Assembly: GCF_042650605.1 (NCBI RefSeq) | Contig: NZ_JBHSBN010000028.1 | Coordinates: 17,319-81,318 of the forward strand | Direction of reading: 5' to 3' | From: Micromonospora_J zhanjiangensis | GTDB taxonomy: Bacteria; Actinomycetota; Actinomycetes; Mycobacteriales; Micromonosporaceae | DNA: 64,000 bases | Shown: positions 33,486-41,782 of the stretch, one piece after another | Layout: every line of letters begins with the position of its first letter | How positions within the stretch are numbered: position 1 is the stretch's first letter | Program-made: the position numbers and the translations under genes | The notes under the pieces: model-generated | Database searches by the model: none | What the model saw: the letters and a program-made list of their open reading frames with translations, nothing else | What the model was told of the DNA's origin: nothing

Positions 33486-35582
33486 TCAGCCGCCGCCGCC
33501 CGGCCGCAGCACCACCTCGGCCCGCCCGGTCTGCGGCGGTACGCCCGGCTCGGTCGGCGCGTCGGTGTACTCCGCGTCGAAGACCGCGCTCAGGTTGTTC
33601 GCCCCACCGTGACCCGGGTCGACGAACGTGGTGAACGACCCGGTGCAGCCGAACGTCGAGGAGAGCGGGTGCCCGTGCTGGTCGTGTCCGAGGATGTAGG
33701 TCACCTTCACCTTCGAGCAGTCGACCGGCAGGTCGTCGGTGACCTTGACCTCGAACTGCACCGTCTGGCCGAACTCGAACGGCTGGCCCGTCACCGGCTG
33801 CACGAACTCCACGATCGGCGCCCGCGGCCCGACCAGGAACGGCAGCGTCGCCGCCGCCGACCGGCCGGTGCTGTCGGTGACCTTCACCGTCGGCTGGTAC
33901 AGGCCGTTGCTGGCGTACGTGTACGTCGGGTTCGGCTCGGTCGAGTCGACCGTTCCGTCGGCGTCGAAGTCCCACGCGTAGGCCAGCGCGTCACCGTCCG
34001 GGTCGGTCGTCCCGGCGCTGGAGAAGTGCACGGTCAGCGGGGCCTGGCCGGCGATCGGGTCTGCGCTGATCTTCGGGATCGGGGTCCGGTTGCCGCGAAC
34101 GAAGTCGATCCGGGCCAGTTGCGCCTCGGGGTTCTCGGCGAAGTAGCCGTCGCCGTACTCCAGCACGTACAGCGCGCCGTCCGGACCGAACGCCATGTCC
34201 ATCGGGTTGTCCACCACGACGGACGGTACGACCGGCCGGATGTCCGTGACCTGGCCGCGCCGGTCCAGCACGAACTCCTTGACGTAGTCCCGGGTCCACT
34301 CGTAGAACAGCGGCTTGCCGTCGTAGTAGGCCGGCCACCTGACCCGCGAGCGGCTGTGCTTGTCGTAGTCGTACGCCGGGCCACCCATCGGGCCGATGCC
34401 GCCGGTGCCCAGGCCGGGGAACTGCGGCGACGCGCCGTACCCGTAGAACACCTCGGGCTGCTCCACCGGCGGCAGCTTCGTCAGGCCGGTGTTGTGCGGC
34501 GAGTCGTTCACCGGGCGCTTGCAGTCGAACGGCGCGCCGGACTGCTTGGTGGCGAAGTCGTAGTCGACGTACGGCAGGGTGGGCGTGACGCAGTACGGCC
34601 AGCCGTAGTTGGCCGGTTTGTCGATGCGCATCCACCGGCCCTGGCCGGCCGGACCCCGGTTCGGGTCGGCCTTGTTGGCGTCCGGCGAGTAGTCGCCCAG
34701 GTAGACCTCGCCGGTCGTGCGGTTGACGGCGAACCGGAACGGGTTGCGCAGCCCCATCGCGTAGATCTCCGGCCGGGTCTTCGCCGTGCCGGGCTTGAAC
34801 AGGTTGCCCTTCGGGACGGTGTAGCCGCCGCCCGCCTTCGGCCGGATCCGCAGCAGCTTGCCGCGCAGGTCGTTGGTGTTGGCCGCGCTGCGCTGCGCGT
34901 CGAAGGCCGGGTTGCGGTCCGGCCGTTCGTCGATCGGCACGTACCCGTCCGAGGCGAACGGGTTGGTGTCGTCCCCGGTGGACAGGAACAGGTTGCCCTT
35001 GCCGTCAAAGTCGATCTTGCCGCCGACGTGGCAGCAGATGCCCCGGTCGGTGCCGACCTGGATGATCTTCTCCTCGGTGCCGAGGTCGAGCGTGTTGCCC
35101 TTCAGCTTGAACCGGGACAGCTGCAGGTATCCCTTGAACGGCGCGAAGTCGGCCGGCGTACCGGTCTCCGGCGCGTCGCCCTCGTTGACGCCCGGCGTCG
35201 CGGGATCGTCGACCGGGGTGTTCAACCGCGGCGAGTAGTACAGGTAGACCCAGTGGTTGCGGGCGAAGTCCGGATCGATCGCCACGCCCTGCAGGCCCTC
35301 TTCGTCGTGCTGGTAGACCGGGACCTTCGCGGCGATGGTGTTCAACCCGGTGCGCGGGTCGTTGATCCGGACGTCGCCGTTGCGGGCGGTGTGCAGCACC
35401 CGCAGGTCGGGCAGGACGGCCAGGGCGATCGGCTCGCCGGGGTAGTCGTTGAGGGTGACCTTCTGGAAGCTGCTGTCCGGTGGTGGGGTCTGGTCCGGCG
35501 GTGCGGCGGCGGCCGACGTGGTCGGTGCGGTCAGACCGCCGGCGAGCAGGACCAGGGCGGCCAGTGACGCGGCCCTTCTCAT
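33486..35582 (-). CDS. secreted PQQ-dependent sugar dehydrogenase-like protein with PKD domain
   Basis: 698 residues. Signal peptide (residues 1-27), a six-bladed GSDH/glucose-sorbosone dehydrogenase beta-propeller (about 45-500: HDEEGLQGVAIDPDFARNHW, GGKIDFDGKGNLFLSTGD, AMGLRNPFRFAVNRTTGEV, NPMDMAFGPDGALYVLEYGDG), then a PKD-like Ig domain (APLTVHFSSAGTTDPDGDALAY) and a C-terminal beta-sandwich. It likely oxidises an extracellular sugar or polysaccharide end. It is 57 nt downstream of a Tat-exported sugar isomerase-like protein, forming an operon. Confidence 0.87.
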   Translation of the reverse strand: MRRAASLAALVLLAGGLTAPTTSAAAAPPDQTPPPDSSFQKVTLNDYPGEPIALAVLPDLRVLHTARNGDVRINDPRTGLNTIAAKVPVYQHDEEGLQGVAIDPDFARNHWVYLYYSPRLNTPVDDPATPGVNEGDAPETGTPADFAPFKGYLQLSRFKLKGNTLDLGTEEKIIQVGTDRGICCHVGGKIDFDGKGNLFLSTGDDTNPFASDGYVPIDERPDRNPAFDAQRSAANTNDLRGKLLRIRPKAGGGYTVPKGNLFKPGTAKTRPEIYAMGLRNPFRFAVNRTTGEVYLGDYSPDANKADPNRGPAGQGRWMRIDKPANYGWPYCVTPTLPYVDYDFATKQSGAPFDCKRPVNDSPHNTGLTKLPPVEQPEVFYGYGASPQFPGLGTGGIGPMGGPAYDYDKHSRSRVRWPAYYDGKPLFYEWTRDYVKEFVLDRRGQVTDIRPVVPSVVVDNPMDMAFGPDGALYVLEYGDGYFAENPEAQLARIDFVRGNRTPIPKISADPIAGQAPLTVHFSSAGTTDPDGDALAYAWDFDADGTVDSTEPNPTYTYASNGLYQPTVKVTDSTGRSAAATLPFLVGPRAPIVEFVQPVTGQPFEFGQTVQFEVKVTDDLPVDCSKVKVTYILGHDQHGHPLSSTFGCTGSFTTFVDPGHGGANNLSAVFDAEYTDAPTEPGVPPQTGRAEVVLRPGGGG

Positions 35583-35639
35583 GCGGGTACCTCTTTCGCC
35601 GAGGGGGAACGGATCTCGCCCAGGGGGCGGGGGAGGGGG

Positions 35640-36614
35640 TCAGAACCGGATCGAGCGGAGGAACTCGTAACCGACTCGGGCGGTGTTCAGGGCGTCCGCC
35701 GGGTTGCGCGGCGGGGTGCCGGCGTCGTCGCGCTCGACGATGTACTCGTCGAGGCCGGCCTGTCGGACGTGCTCGAAGATCCGACCGAAGTCGATCAGGC
35801 CCTGGCCGGGGTCCTCGAAGCTGCCGGCGCTGTTCAGGTCCTTGACGTGGAACTGCTGGATCCGACCCGGGTGCTCGCGGATCAGGTCCACCGGGTCGCT
35901 CGCCCCGCGCCAGGCCCAGAACAGGTCCACCTCCAGGTGCACCAGACGCGGGTCGGTCCGGCTGGTCAGGATGTCGTAGCCGGCCCGCCGGACGCCGGTC
36001 TGGGGGAAGAACTCCAGGTTGTGGTTGTGGTAGCCGAACCGCAGCCCGGCCCGGCGGGCCAGTTCGCCGGCCTTGTTCAGGTCGTCGGCGAACCGCTTGT
36101 ACACCTCGGCGTCCCGGATCGGCTTGCCGCTGGAGTCCGTACCGAAGTACGGGTGCACGAGGTAACGGTTGCCGATCACGTGCGCGTCGTCCAGGGCCCG
36201 CTGCCAGGCACTCGCGTCGAACGGCTGCGGGATGCCGACGTGCCCGGAGGTGGCCCGGATGCCCGCGGCGTCCAGCGCGGCCTTGAACTGGGCGGCCGTC
36301 CGCCCGACGAAGCCGGCGTGCTCGACCCGGGTGTAACCGATCTTCCGCAGGGCCGCGAGGGTGCCCGGCAGGTCGGCGGCGAGCTGGTCGCGCAGCGTGT
36401 AGAGCTGGATGCTGATCCGGTCGGCCGGCACCCGGTGCGGGTTGCCTCCGGACTGCGCCGTACCGGCCGGCGCCGCGGACACCGGGCTGGTCAGGGCGCC
36501 GCCGACGCCGATGGCGGCGGCACCGACCGTGGCCGCACGCAGCACGTCGCGGCGGCCGACCGACGGGCGGTCGGGTCCGGCGGGGGATGGGGTGTCGGCC
36601 TGGCGTGGATCCAT
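35640..36614 (-). CDS. Tat-exported sugar phosphate isomerase/epimerase-like TIM barrel
   Basis: 324 residues from the ATG 8 nt after GGAGG. Twin-arginine signal (SVGRRDVLRAATVGAAAIG) followed by an AP-endonuclease-2-type TIM barrel: ISIQLYTLRDQLAADLPGTL, HAGFVGRTAAQFKAALDAAG, GYHNHNLEFFP, HLEVDLFWAWRGASDPVDL, FHVKDLNSAG and DEYIVERDDAGT with metal-binding His/Glu/Asp positions intact. Extracellular members are common beside sugar dehydrogenases and act on oxidised sugars. Substrate unknown. Confidence 0.85.
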   Translation of the reverse strand: MDPRQADTPSPAGPDRPSVGRRDVLRAATVGAAAIGVGGALTSPVSAAPAGTAQSGGNPHRVPADRISIQLYTLRDQLAADLPGTLAALRKIGYTRVEHAGFVGRTAAQFKAALDAAGIRATSGHVGIPQPFDASAWQRALDDAHVIGNRYLVHPYFGTDSSGKPIRDAEVYKRFADDLNKAGELARRAGLRFGYHNHNLEFFPQTGVRRAGYDILTSRTDPRLVHLEVDLFWAWRGASDPVDLIREHPGRIQQFHVKDLNSAGSFEDPGQGLIDFGRIFEHVRQAGLDEYIVERDDAGTPPRNPADALNTARVGYEFLRSIRF

Positions 36615-36880
36615 GATGGACGCCTCCTCGGGTGGAAACGGTCCGCGGCGCCGCCGGAAGGTGGGAGGGTCGGGACGCCGTCGGTGGGCACGGTGGATCG
36701 ACCCTCCCGGCCGTTGGCCGGGACGGTTGACCCAGGGGTACGGGCGTGAGCGGACGGACCCGGTGGGGGACCGGGGGACGTTACGGCTCGATGGGCAGGG
36801 GGATTCATCTATCGACACGCCTATATTGCGACGTCACGTTACCGGACCGTCGAAGAGATGAAAAGGCTTCGTCACACGAA

Positions 36881-36906
36881 CAAAAGTTTTGCATGTTCCA
36901 GCAAAA
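36881..36906. promoter_or_regulatory. AT-rich overlapping palindromes upstream of the sugar isomerase operon
   Basis: CAAAAGTTTTG (36881-36891) is an odd palindrome. Its right half TTTTGC (36887-36892) also pairs with GCAAAA (36901-36906) over 8 nt. In a genome this GC-rich such symmetry suggests an operator, perhaps for the minus-strand operon; the regulator is unknown. Confidence 0.4.
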
Positions 36907-36990
36907 GCCACGGTCGGTAGTGGGCGGACCGGCGTGTCCGGGAGGCGGTCGGGCTACACGCGTGGCCCAGTGCCTGCCTGATCCGTGCCG

Positions 36991-37021
36991 TTGACCTCAA
37001 GTGGACTTGAGGAAGTTTACT
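36991..37021 (+). promoter_or_regulatory. SoxR-type promoter/operator
   Basis: CCTCAAGT-GG-ACTTGAGG (36995-37012) equals the known SoxR operator CCTCAAGTTAACTTGAGG except for the two central bases. It lies between TTGACC (36991-36996) and TTTACT (37016-37021), a 19-nt spacer as in MerR-family promoters that are activated by DNA distortion. It drives the FMN reductase gene. No soxR gene is in the window. Confidence 0.8.
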
Positions 37022-37053
37022 GGCGGCCTCACCCCTTGCAGTAAGGAGCGTTC

Positions 37054-37674
37054 GTGATACCAGACCTGTCCGTCGATCCGTCCGGGAGCAGCGTCGACGA
37101 CCGCCACCGGGTCCCCACCGGCGATACCGGCACGGCGGTGTCCAGACTGGCCGTGGTCCTCGGGAGCGCTCGCCCCGGCCGGTTCGGCCCGGTCGTCGCG
37201 TCCTGGGTGACCGAACAGGCCCGGCGGCACCGTCAGGTCGACATCGACCTCGTCGACATCGACGATCACCAGGCCGTCGACCGGGAGGCGGTGGCGGCGC
37301 TCGGAGGCCGGCTCGCGGCGGCCGACGCCTTCCTGTTCGTCGTCCCGGAGTACAACCACAGCTTTCCTGGCGAGCTCAAGACGGTGATCGACCGCTTCAC
37401 CACCGAGTGGGCCCGCAAGCCCGTGGGCTTCGTCTCGTACGGCGGTCTGGCCGGCGGCCTCCGCGCCGTCGAACAGCTCCGGCTGGTCTTCATCGAGCTC
37501 TTGGCCGTACCCGTTCGGGACACCGTCAGCTTCCACGGCGCCCGGTCCGCGTTCGGGCCGGACGGCAATCCGCACCAGCACGAGGCCGCCCGGGCGGCCC
37601 TCGACCAGCTGCTGACCCAACTCGCCTGGTGGGCGACGGCGCTCCGGACCGCCCGCCGCGCCCAGCCCGCGTGA
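37054..37674 (+). CDS. NADPH-dependent FMN reductase family protein
   Basis: 206 residues, GTG start behind AAGGAG. Flavodoxin-like fold: phosphate loop VVLGSARPGRFG (about 33-45) and the family motif VVPEYNHSFPGELKTVIDRF. The first 30 residues are a non-conserved extension. A flavin- or quinone-reducing enzyme under a SoxR-like box fits the known Streptomyces SoxR regulon, which includes such a reductase and responds to redox-active compounds. Confidence 0.85.
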   Translation: MIPDLSVDPSGSSVDDRHRVPTGDTGTAVSRLAVVLGSARPGRFGPVVASWVTEQARRHRQVDIDLVDIDDHQAVDREAVAALGGRLAAADAFLFVVPEYNHSFPGELKTVIDRFTTEWARKPVGFVSYGGLAGGLRAVEQLRLVFIELLAVPVRDTVSFHGARSAFGPDGNPHQHEAARAALDQLLTQLAWWATALRTARRAQPA

Positions 37675-37704
37675 CCACCGCACGCCACAATCCTGGAGAG
37701 ACTG

Positions 37705-38157
37705 ATGTCCCAACCGCGCACCGAGGTCACCCGGCAGCCCATCGGATACTGGACCGGGGAGGCCTACCGTCACATCGCGGCCGCCATCCGGGCGAACCTG
37801 GCCGCCGCCGGCGTGACCCAACCGCAGTGGTGGATGCTCAATCATGTCGCGAACGGTGACTGGACACCGGCCGCGTTGCTGGACCGGCTCGCGCCGTTCA
37901 ACGCGAACGAGCAGCACCTGGACCTGGACCGGGAACTGGGCGATCTGATCGACCGGGGCTGGCTCACCCGCGCCGCGTCGACGCAACGGCTGCGGCTCAC
38001 CCCGGCGGGGGAGCAGGGGCTCCGGCGGGCCCGCGAGAGCAGCGGCGCGACCCATCGCCGCGTGATCGCCGGGGTGACGGACGAGCAGTACGACGACTGC
38101 ATCGCGGTCCTGCGGCGCATCGTCGGCAATCTGGGCGGCGACCCGTCCCCGCAGTGA
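37705..38157 (+). CDS. MarR-type winged-helix protein
   Basis: 150 residues, ATG with GGAGA upstream. Long first helix (TGEAYRHIAAAIRANLAAAG), then QPQWWMLNHVANGDWTPAALLDRLAPF and a wing near STQRLRLTPAGEQGLRRA, as in MarR/PadR-like regulators. It follows the FMN reductase gene by 30 nt and may be co-transcribed. Ligand and targets unknown. Confidence 0.72.
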   Translation: MSQPRTEVTRQPIGYWTGEAYRHIAAAIRANLAAAGVTQPQWWMLNHVANGDWTPAALLDRLAPFNANEQHLDLDRELGDLIDRGWLTRAASTQRLRLTPAGEQGLRRARESSGATHRRVIAGVTDEQYDDCIAVLRRIVGNLGGDPSPQ

Positions 38158-38249
38158 CCGTGCGGTGGACTCCGGGTCAGGGCTCGACCTGTTCGTCGTT
38201 CGGATTCACCGGGTCGGCGTTCAGATCCGCGCCGTCCCGCCCTCTCTGC

Positions 38250-38274
38250 TACGGTAACTGCATGCACATGCAGT
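38250..38274 (+). promoter_or_regulatory. MarR operator overlapping a leaderless start
   Basis: ACTGCATG-CA-CATGCAGT (38257-38274) is a perfect palindrome that covers both possible ATG codons (38262, 38268) of the MarR gene. TACGGT (38250-38255) lies 6 nt before ATG 38262, so transcription probably starts at the ATG (leaderless). The same motif recurs before the SMR genes, implying autorepression and control of the pump. Confidence 0.75.
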
Positions 38275-38732
38275 CATCTGGACCCGGCGATGGCGGCGTC
38301 AGCGCGGCATGGTCGAAGGTCGCCGCGTTCGCCTCCGCGGTCGACGCCAGCCTGGACGGCTGGCTCGCGGACAGCTACCGGGTCGGGCTCACCGAGTTCC
38401 GGGCCCTGGTCTTCCTGGCTCAGGCGCCGGACAAGGAGTTGCGGGTCAACGACCTGGCGCAGCGGGTCGGGTTGAACCAGAGTTCGGCGACGCGGCTGGT
38501 GAGCCGGCTGGAGGCGAAGGGGTTCGCGCGCCGGGATCTCTGCCCGGACGATCGCCGCGGCGTCTACGCGGTCATCACCGAGCAGGGCCAGGCGCTGGTC
38601 CGTGAGGTGCGACAGCCCTACGAGGGGCGGATCCGCGCGTTGCTGGGGGAGGCGTCCACGCACTTCCGGCAACTGGACGTGAGTCAACTCGGTAGCGCCC
38701 TGCGGGAGATCGAGGACCTGCTCACCCCCTGA
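38262..38732 (+). CDS. MarR family repressor of the SMR efflux pair
   Basis: 156 residues from ATG 38262 (or 154 from ATG 38268). MarR fold: AWSKVAAFASAVDASLDGWL dimer helix, VNDLAQRVGLNQSSATRLVSRLEAKG recognition region, and the wing ARRDLCPDDRRGVYAVITEQG. There is no ribosome site; the start is probably leaderless within the operator. The matching operator before the next genes makes it the likely drug-responsive repressor of the efflux system. Confidence 0.85.
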   Translation: MHMQSSGPGDGGVSAAWSKVAAFASAVDASLDGWLADSYRVGLTEFRALVFLAQAPDKELRVNDLAQRVGLNQSSATRLVSRLEAKGFARRDLCPDDRRGVYAVITEQGQALVREVRQPYEGRIRALLGEASTHFRQLDVSQLGSALREIEDLLTP

Positions 38733-38761
38733 GCCGTCGCTCGGCTCGGCCCGGGCACCCC

Positions 38762-38790
38762 CTGACCCAATGACTGCATGTACATACAGT
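38762..38790 (+). promoter_or_regulatory. promoter and MarR operator of the SMR genes
   Basis: CTGACC (38762-38767) and TACAGT (38785-38790) with a 17-nt spacer. ACTGCATGTACATACAGT (38773-38790), one mismatch from a perfect palindrome, overlaps the -10 and matches the site at 38257 in 16 of 18 positions. Binding would block RNA polymerase. Confidence 0.75.
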
Positions 38791-38820
38791 TAAACCCGTC
38801 CACGAGAGGAACACCTCAGC

Positions 38821-39141
38821 ATGAACTGGCTCTACCTGGCCGTCGCCGTCGTCTTCGAGGTCGCCGTCGGCATCTCCGCGAGCAAGGCGAACGGCTTCAC
38901 CGCGTTGTGGTGGACGATCGCCACCCTCGCCAACGGCGCGATCGGCACTTTCTTCCTCAGCCTCGCCCTGCTCACCTTCGACGTCGGCGTCGGCTACGCG
39001 ATCTGGAGCAGCGTCGCCGGCCTCGGCATCGCCGGAGTCGGTGGCCTCTTCCTGTCCCAGCGCCTGACCTGGCGGAAGGCCCTGGGCATCGCCGTCGTCA
39101 TCGGCGGGGTCGTCGGCCTCCAGCTCAGCGGCGCCGCGTGA
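38821..39141 (+). CDS. small multidrug resistance (SMR) transporter subunit 1
   Basis: 106 residues, four membrane helices. The essential SMR glutamate is in helix 1 (AVVFEVAVGISASKANG, Glu13). ATVGYAIWSS-like segment (VGVGYAIWSSVAGLG) and IAVVIGGVVGLQLSGAA in helices 3-4 fit the family. As two unequal SMR genes are adjacent, the active pump is probably a heterodimer with opposite topologies. Confidence 0.88.
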   Translation: MNWLYLAVAVVFEVAVGISASKANGFTALWWTIATLANGAIGTFFLSLALLTFDVGVGYAIWSSVAGLGIAGVGGLFLSQRLTWRKALGIAVVIGGVVGLQLSGAA

Positions 39142-39180
39142 CCCCCCGTCCGTGGACCACCCGCGAAAGGACCCGATGAC

Positions 39181-39576
39181 ATGACCACCACGAACACCGC
39201 GAACACCGGGCGGAAGACCGGGCCCTGGCTGGTGCTGCTGCTGGCCGGAGCGTTCGAGGTCGGCTACGCGCTCAGCGTCGGCGGCAGTGAGGGCTTCACC
39301 CGACCGGGATGGTCCGTCGCCGCCGTCGTCTTCTTCCTGCTCACGCTGTTCGCCCTCAGCGTCGCCCTCAAGGGCATCGACGTCGGCATCGGCTACGCCG
39401 TCTGGGCCGGCATCGGCGCGGTCGGTGCGGCGCTGCTCGGGCCGGTCTTCTTCGACGAGGTGCTGACTCCGGCCCGGGCCTTCTGGCTGGCCGTGATCAT
39501 CGGCGGCGTCGTCTGGCTCAAGCTCGCCGACAGTCCGAAGCTCGACCGGGCCCGGACCGGGACGAGCGGCCGCTAG
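39181..39576 (+). CDS. small multidrug resistance (SMR) transporter subunit 2
   Basis: 131 residues: a polar 13-residue N-terminal tail, four membrane helices with the key Glu in LLAGAFEVGYALSVGGSEG, GIDVGIGYAVWAGIGAVGAAL, and a charged C-terminal tail. These tails are longer than in subunit 1, as is usual for paired SMR proteins. 39 nt after subunit 1; a terminator follows. Confidence 0.87.
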   Translation: MTTTNTANTGRKTGPWLVLLLAGAFEVGYALSVGGSEGFTRPGWSVAAVVFFLLTLFALSVALKGIDVGIGYAVWAGIGAVGAALLGPVFFDEVLTPARAFWLAVIIGGVVWLKLADSPKLDRARTGTSGR

Positions 39577-39603
39577 CGGCCACCCGGCGCGTGCACCTCG
39601 CCA

Positions 39604-39644
39604 GACGTCGCCCGCGGAGGTCTCGCTCCGCCGCGGGCGACGTC
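39604..39644. terminator. terminator after the SMR pair
   Basis: GACGTCGCCCGCGG (39604-39617) and CCGCGGGCGACGTC (39631-39644), a perfect 14-bp stem with a 13-nt loop, between convergent genes. Confidence 0.75.
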
Positions 39645-39676
39645 ACCGGGACGTCACCGCCCCGAGGAACGGCGGG

Positions 39677-41017
39677 TCAGGCGCCGACCACCTCGGACGA
39701 CTCGACCAGGTCCGACTCGGCCGGCAGGCTGTCCATGAAGGAACTGACCGAGAAGACCGCGTTGCCGGCGCCGGGCGGGCCGTACCCGGGCGGGCTGGAC
39801 AGGCCGTTGGCCTCCATGGTCGCCCGGTACGCCTCCAGCAGCCGGATGTGGTACTCCAACGGCGCGCCCTGCGGGTTGGTCCGCCCCAGCGGCGTGGTCG
39901 GCTCGGGGCACCAGGTGGTGAACCGCGGCGTGATGCCCCGAGACATGAAGTACTGCAGGCCCTCGGTGGTCGACTCGATCGCCTCGTCCACCGTCCGGAA
40001 GCCGAACGGCTCGGCCATCTCGATGCCGGCGACGAAGTTCGGGATCACGTTCCGGGCACCGAAGATCTCCGCCGAGTCCAGGATCCGGCGGTGCCACTCC
40101 GCCCGGCCGACGTACCGTTCCTTGCCCGGGCAGTGCAGCTCGAACAGCCGCTTGTCCCAGACCTCGTAGTTCGGGTGGTAGATCCGCACCCCGTAGTCGT
40201 GGAACCGCTGCACGTCCGCCTTCGGCAGCGCCTGGGCCACCACCTTGCCGATCCACCGGCCCGGGAAGCGTTCCTCGATCGCCTTGGCGTACCGGCCGTA
40301 GAAGTCGGCCTCGGCCAGCCCGTCCACCTTCGAGGTGATGCTGCCGCCGGTCAGCGTGTACGCCTTCGAGGTGCCGCCGGTGTCGTACCGGTCGATGATC
40401 TCCATCGCCTCCAGCACCTCGTCCACCGGCTTGACCCCGGTGTACGGGCGCCCGGCGGCCTTGTGCTGGCGCCAGTTGTGGTTGATGTCGCAGTACTGGC
40501 ACTCCTCCTTGGCGCCGAAGTACTGGCACACCCGGAACACGGTCAGGTAGATCAGGTAGCCCCACTGGATGGTCGGCGCCACCTCCATCACCGACTTACC
40601 GTTCGCCAGCTTGTGCCGGTAGTACTCGGGCATCGGCGGCAGCCCGACGTCACCGATCGGCCGCCCGTCCAGGTGGAGCCGCAGTACGCCGTCGCCGTCG
40701 GCCTGGACCCGGTACGGCGAGTCGGGGTTGATCCGCACCGACACCACCGTCCGGCGCAGCCCGTACGGCCCGCCGGTGAGCACGATCTCCTCCGGCGGCC
40801 GGCGCAGCGCGGCGGTGCCCAGCTCGGGCAGCGTCCGGTGGTCGAACGAGAAGATGAAGTACGACTTCGGCTTGACCTCGCCGTCCTCGTTGTCGCTCAG
40901 CGCCGAGTCGTCGAACGCCATCCCGCCGCGCAGCAGGTCCTCCTTGATGACGGCCTCCCGCGGGATGTGCGGGAACCGCGCCATGAGGTCCTCGATCAGA
41001 TCCGTACGGTTCTGCAT
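39677..41017 (-). CDS. radical SAM protein with CX8CX2C cluster motif
   Basis: 446 residues. A 150-residue N-terminal region precedes IYLTVFRVCQYFGAKEECQYCD, in which Cys164, Cys173 and Cys176 give CX8CX2C instead of CX3CX2C. Later parts (YTLTGGSITSKVDGLAEADFY, NVIPNFVAGIEM, GITPRFTTWCPEPTTP) fit a radical SAM barrel. No peptide substrate or partner gene is adjacent; both flanks are convergent/divergent unrelated genes. It probably modifies a small molecule; reaction unknown. The long spacing between first and second Cys is the main oddity. Confidence 0.75.
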   Translation of the reverse strand: MQNRTDLIEDLMARFPHIPREAVIKEDLLRGGMAFDDSALSDNEDGEVKPKSYFIFSFDHRTLPELGTAALRRPPEEIVLTGGPYGLRRTVVSVRINPDSPYRVQADGDGVLRLHLDGRPIGDVGLPPMPEYYRHKLANGKSVMEVAPTIQWGYLIYLTVFRVCQYFGAKEECQYCDINHNWRQHKAAGRPYTGVKPVDEVLEAMEIIDRYDTGGTSKAYTLTGGSITSKVDGLAEADFYGRYAKAIEERFPGRWIGKVVAQALPKADVQRFHDYGVRIYHPNYEVWDKRLFELHCPGKERYVGRAEWHRRILDSAEIFGARNVIPNFVAGIEMAEPFGFRTVDEAIESTTEGLQYFMSRGITPRFTTWCPEPTTPLGRTNPQGAPLEYHIRLLEAYRATMEANGLSSPPGYGPPGAGNAVFSVSSFMDSLPAESDLVESSEVVGA

Positions 41018-41782
41018 CCGTCTCCCGCCTCGCCCTCGACGTCCTCGCCCTTGACGTCCTCGTCACCTGCGCCGGTGTGCCGGCCGTCCGCCCGACGGCG
41101 GGAGATCACCCGCCCCGGCCCCCTATGATGCTCCAGCCCCCGCCGGCCCTCACCGGCCGGGCGCCGGGTGTGACGGACGACGTATTTCCGGCCACCCGGT
41201 CCGTTTCGCCCTCCCGCCACCTGCCTCGCTCTGATCCCCGCCCGCCGCCCGCCGCCTGCCGCCTGCCGCCCGCTCCGCGCCGGCGGCGCCCGGCGACCGC
41301 CCCGCGCAACCGCCACCACCGCGCGCCCCTTTTGTCGCATTCGCACGGATCGCAGGCGCCCCGACGTGGCGCGGCGCCGGGGTTTGTGAACATCCAGTGC
41401 TGCTCCAACGACAACAAGTGCACCCAAACTCGCGGTGTGAGACGTCGAAGCTATGCCTTCCAGAACCGCGGAGAAAATCACCAGGGGAGCGGCGGGGGAG
41501 TGGACCCGGGTCGGGGCGGAGGTTATCCGCCCGCGCGTGCCGCATGCGTCGTCGCGGGTCGCGGCGGAACCCTTCACCCTTACGATCACGGAAAGTAATT
41601 ACATCAAGCTGGTCGACCGCTCCGGGCCGGAACCGACCGCTCGCGAAGACCGGCCGCCTCTGGCGTCGTTACAGCGGACAACAGCCGCTTTCGGAATTCT
41701 TGATCTCCGGCTATCTCCGCACATGCCGCCCCCGGGCGGTTACACAATGTGACTGACGGGTTCGACCGGATCGGGAGGTGCC
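41018..41782. other. 765-bp gene-free region with a 7-bp tandem repeat
   Basis: Short open frames here have poor third-position GC patterns, so I see no gene. Near 41036-41065 GACGTCCTCG occurs twice. At 41240-41274 five 7-bp units (GCCCGCC x2, GCCTGCC x2, GCCCGCT) are in tandem. The last 300 bases are comparatively AT-rich (TAATTACATCAAG, TTCGGAATTCTTGATC), suggesting promoter and 5' leader of the L,D-transpeptidase gene or a horizontally acquired patch. Confidence 0.5.
41240..41274. repeat. five 7-bp tandem repeat units
   Basis: GCCYGCC units in direct tandem: two GCCCGCC, two GCCTGCC, one GCCCGCT. No coding frame covers it. Confidence 0.7.

Larger units (their letters stand above)
36615..37053. 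other. intergenic region between divergent sugar and redox genes
   Basis: No gene is seen in these 439 bases. The left part holds the leader of the minus-strand sugar genes. The middle (36820-36910) is AT-rich and carries CAAAAGTTTTG (36881-36891) and TTTTGC/GCAAAA (36887-36892, 36901-36906), possible operator sequences. The right part holds the SoxR-like box of the FMN reductase gene. Confidence 0.6.

Noticed and set aside
41453..41752. 99-codon plus-strand frame in the gap before the L,D-transpeptidase gene
   Set aside because: Poor third-position GC, no ribosome site, no domain; treated as non-coding.
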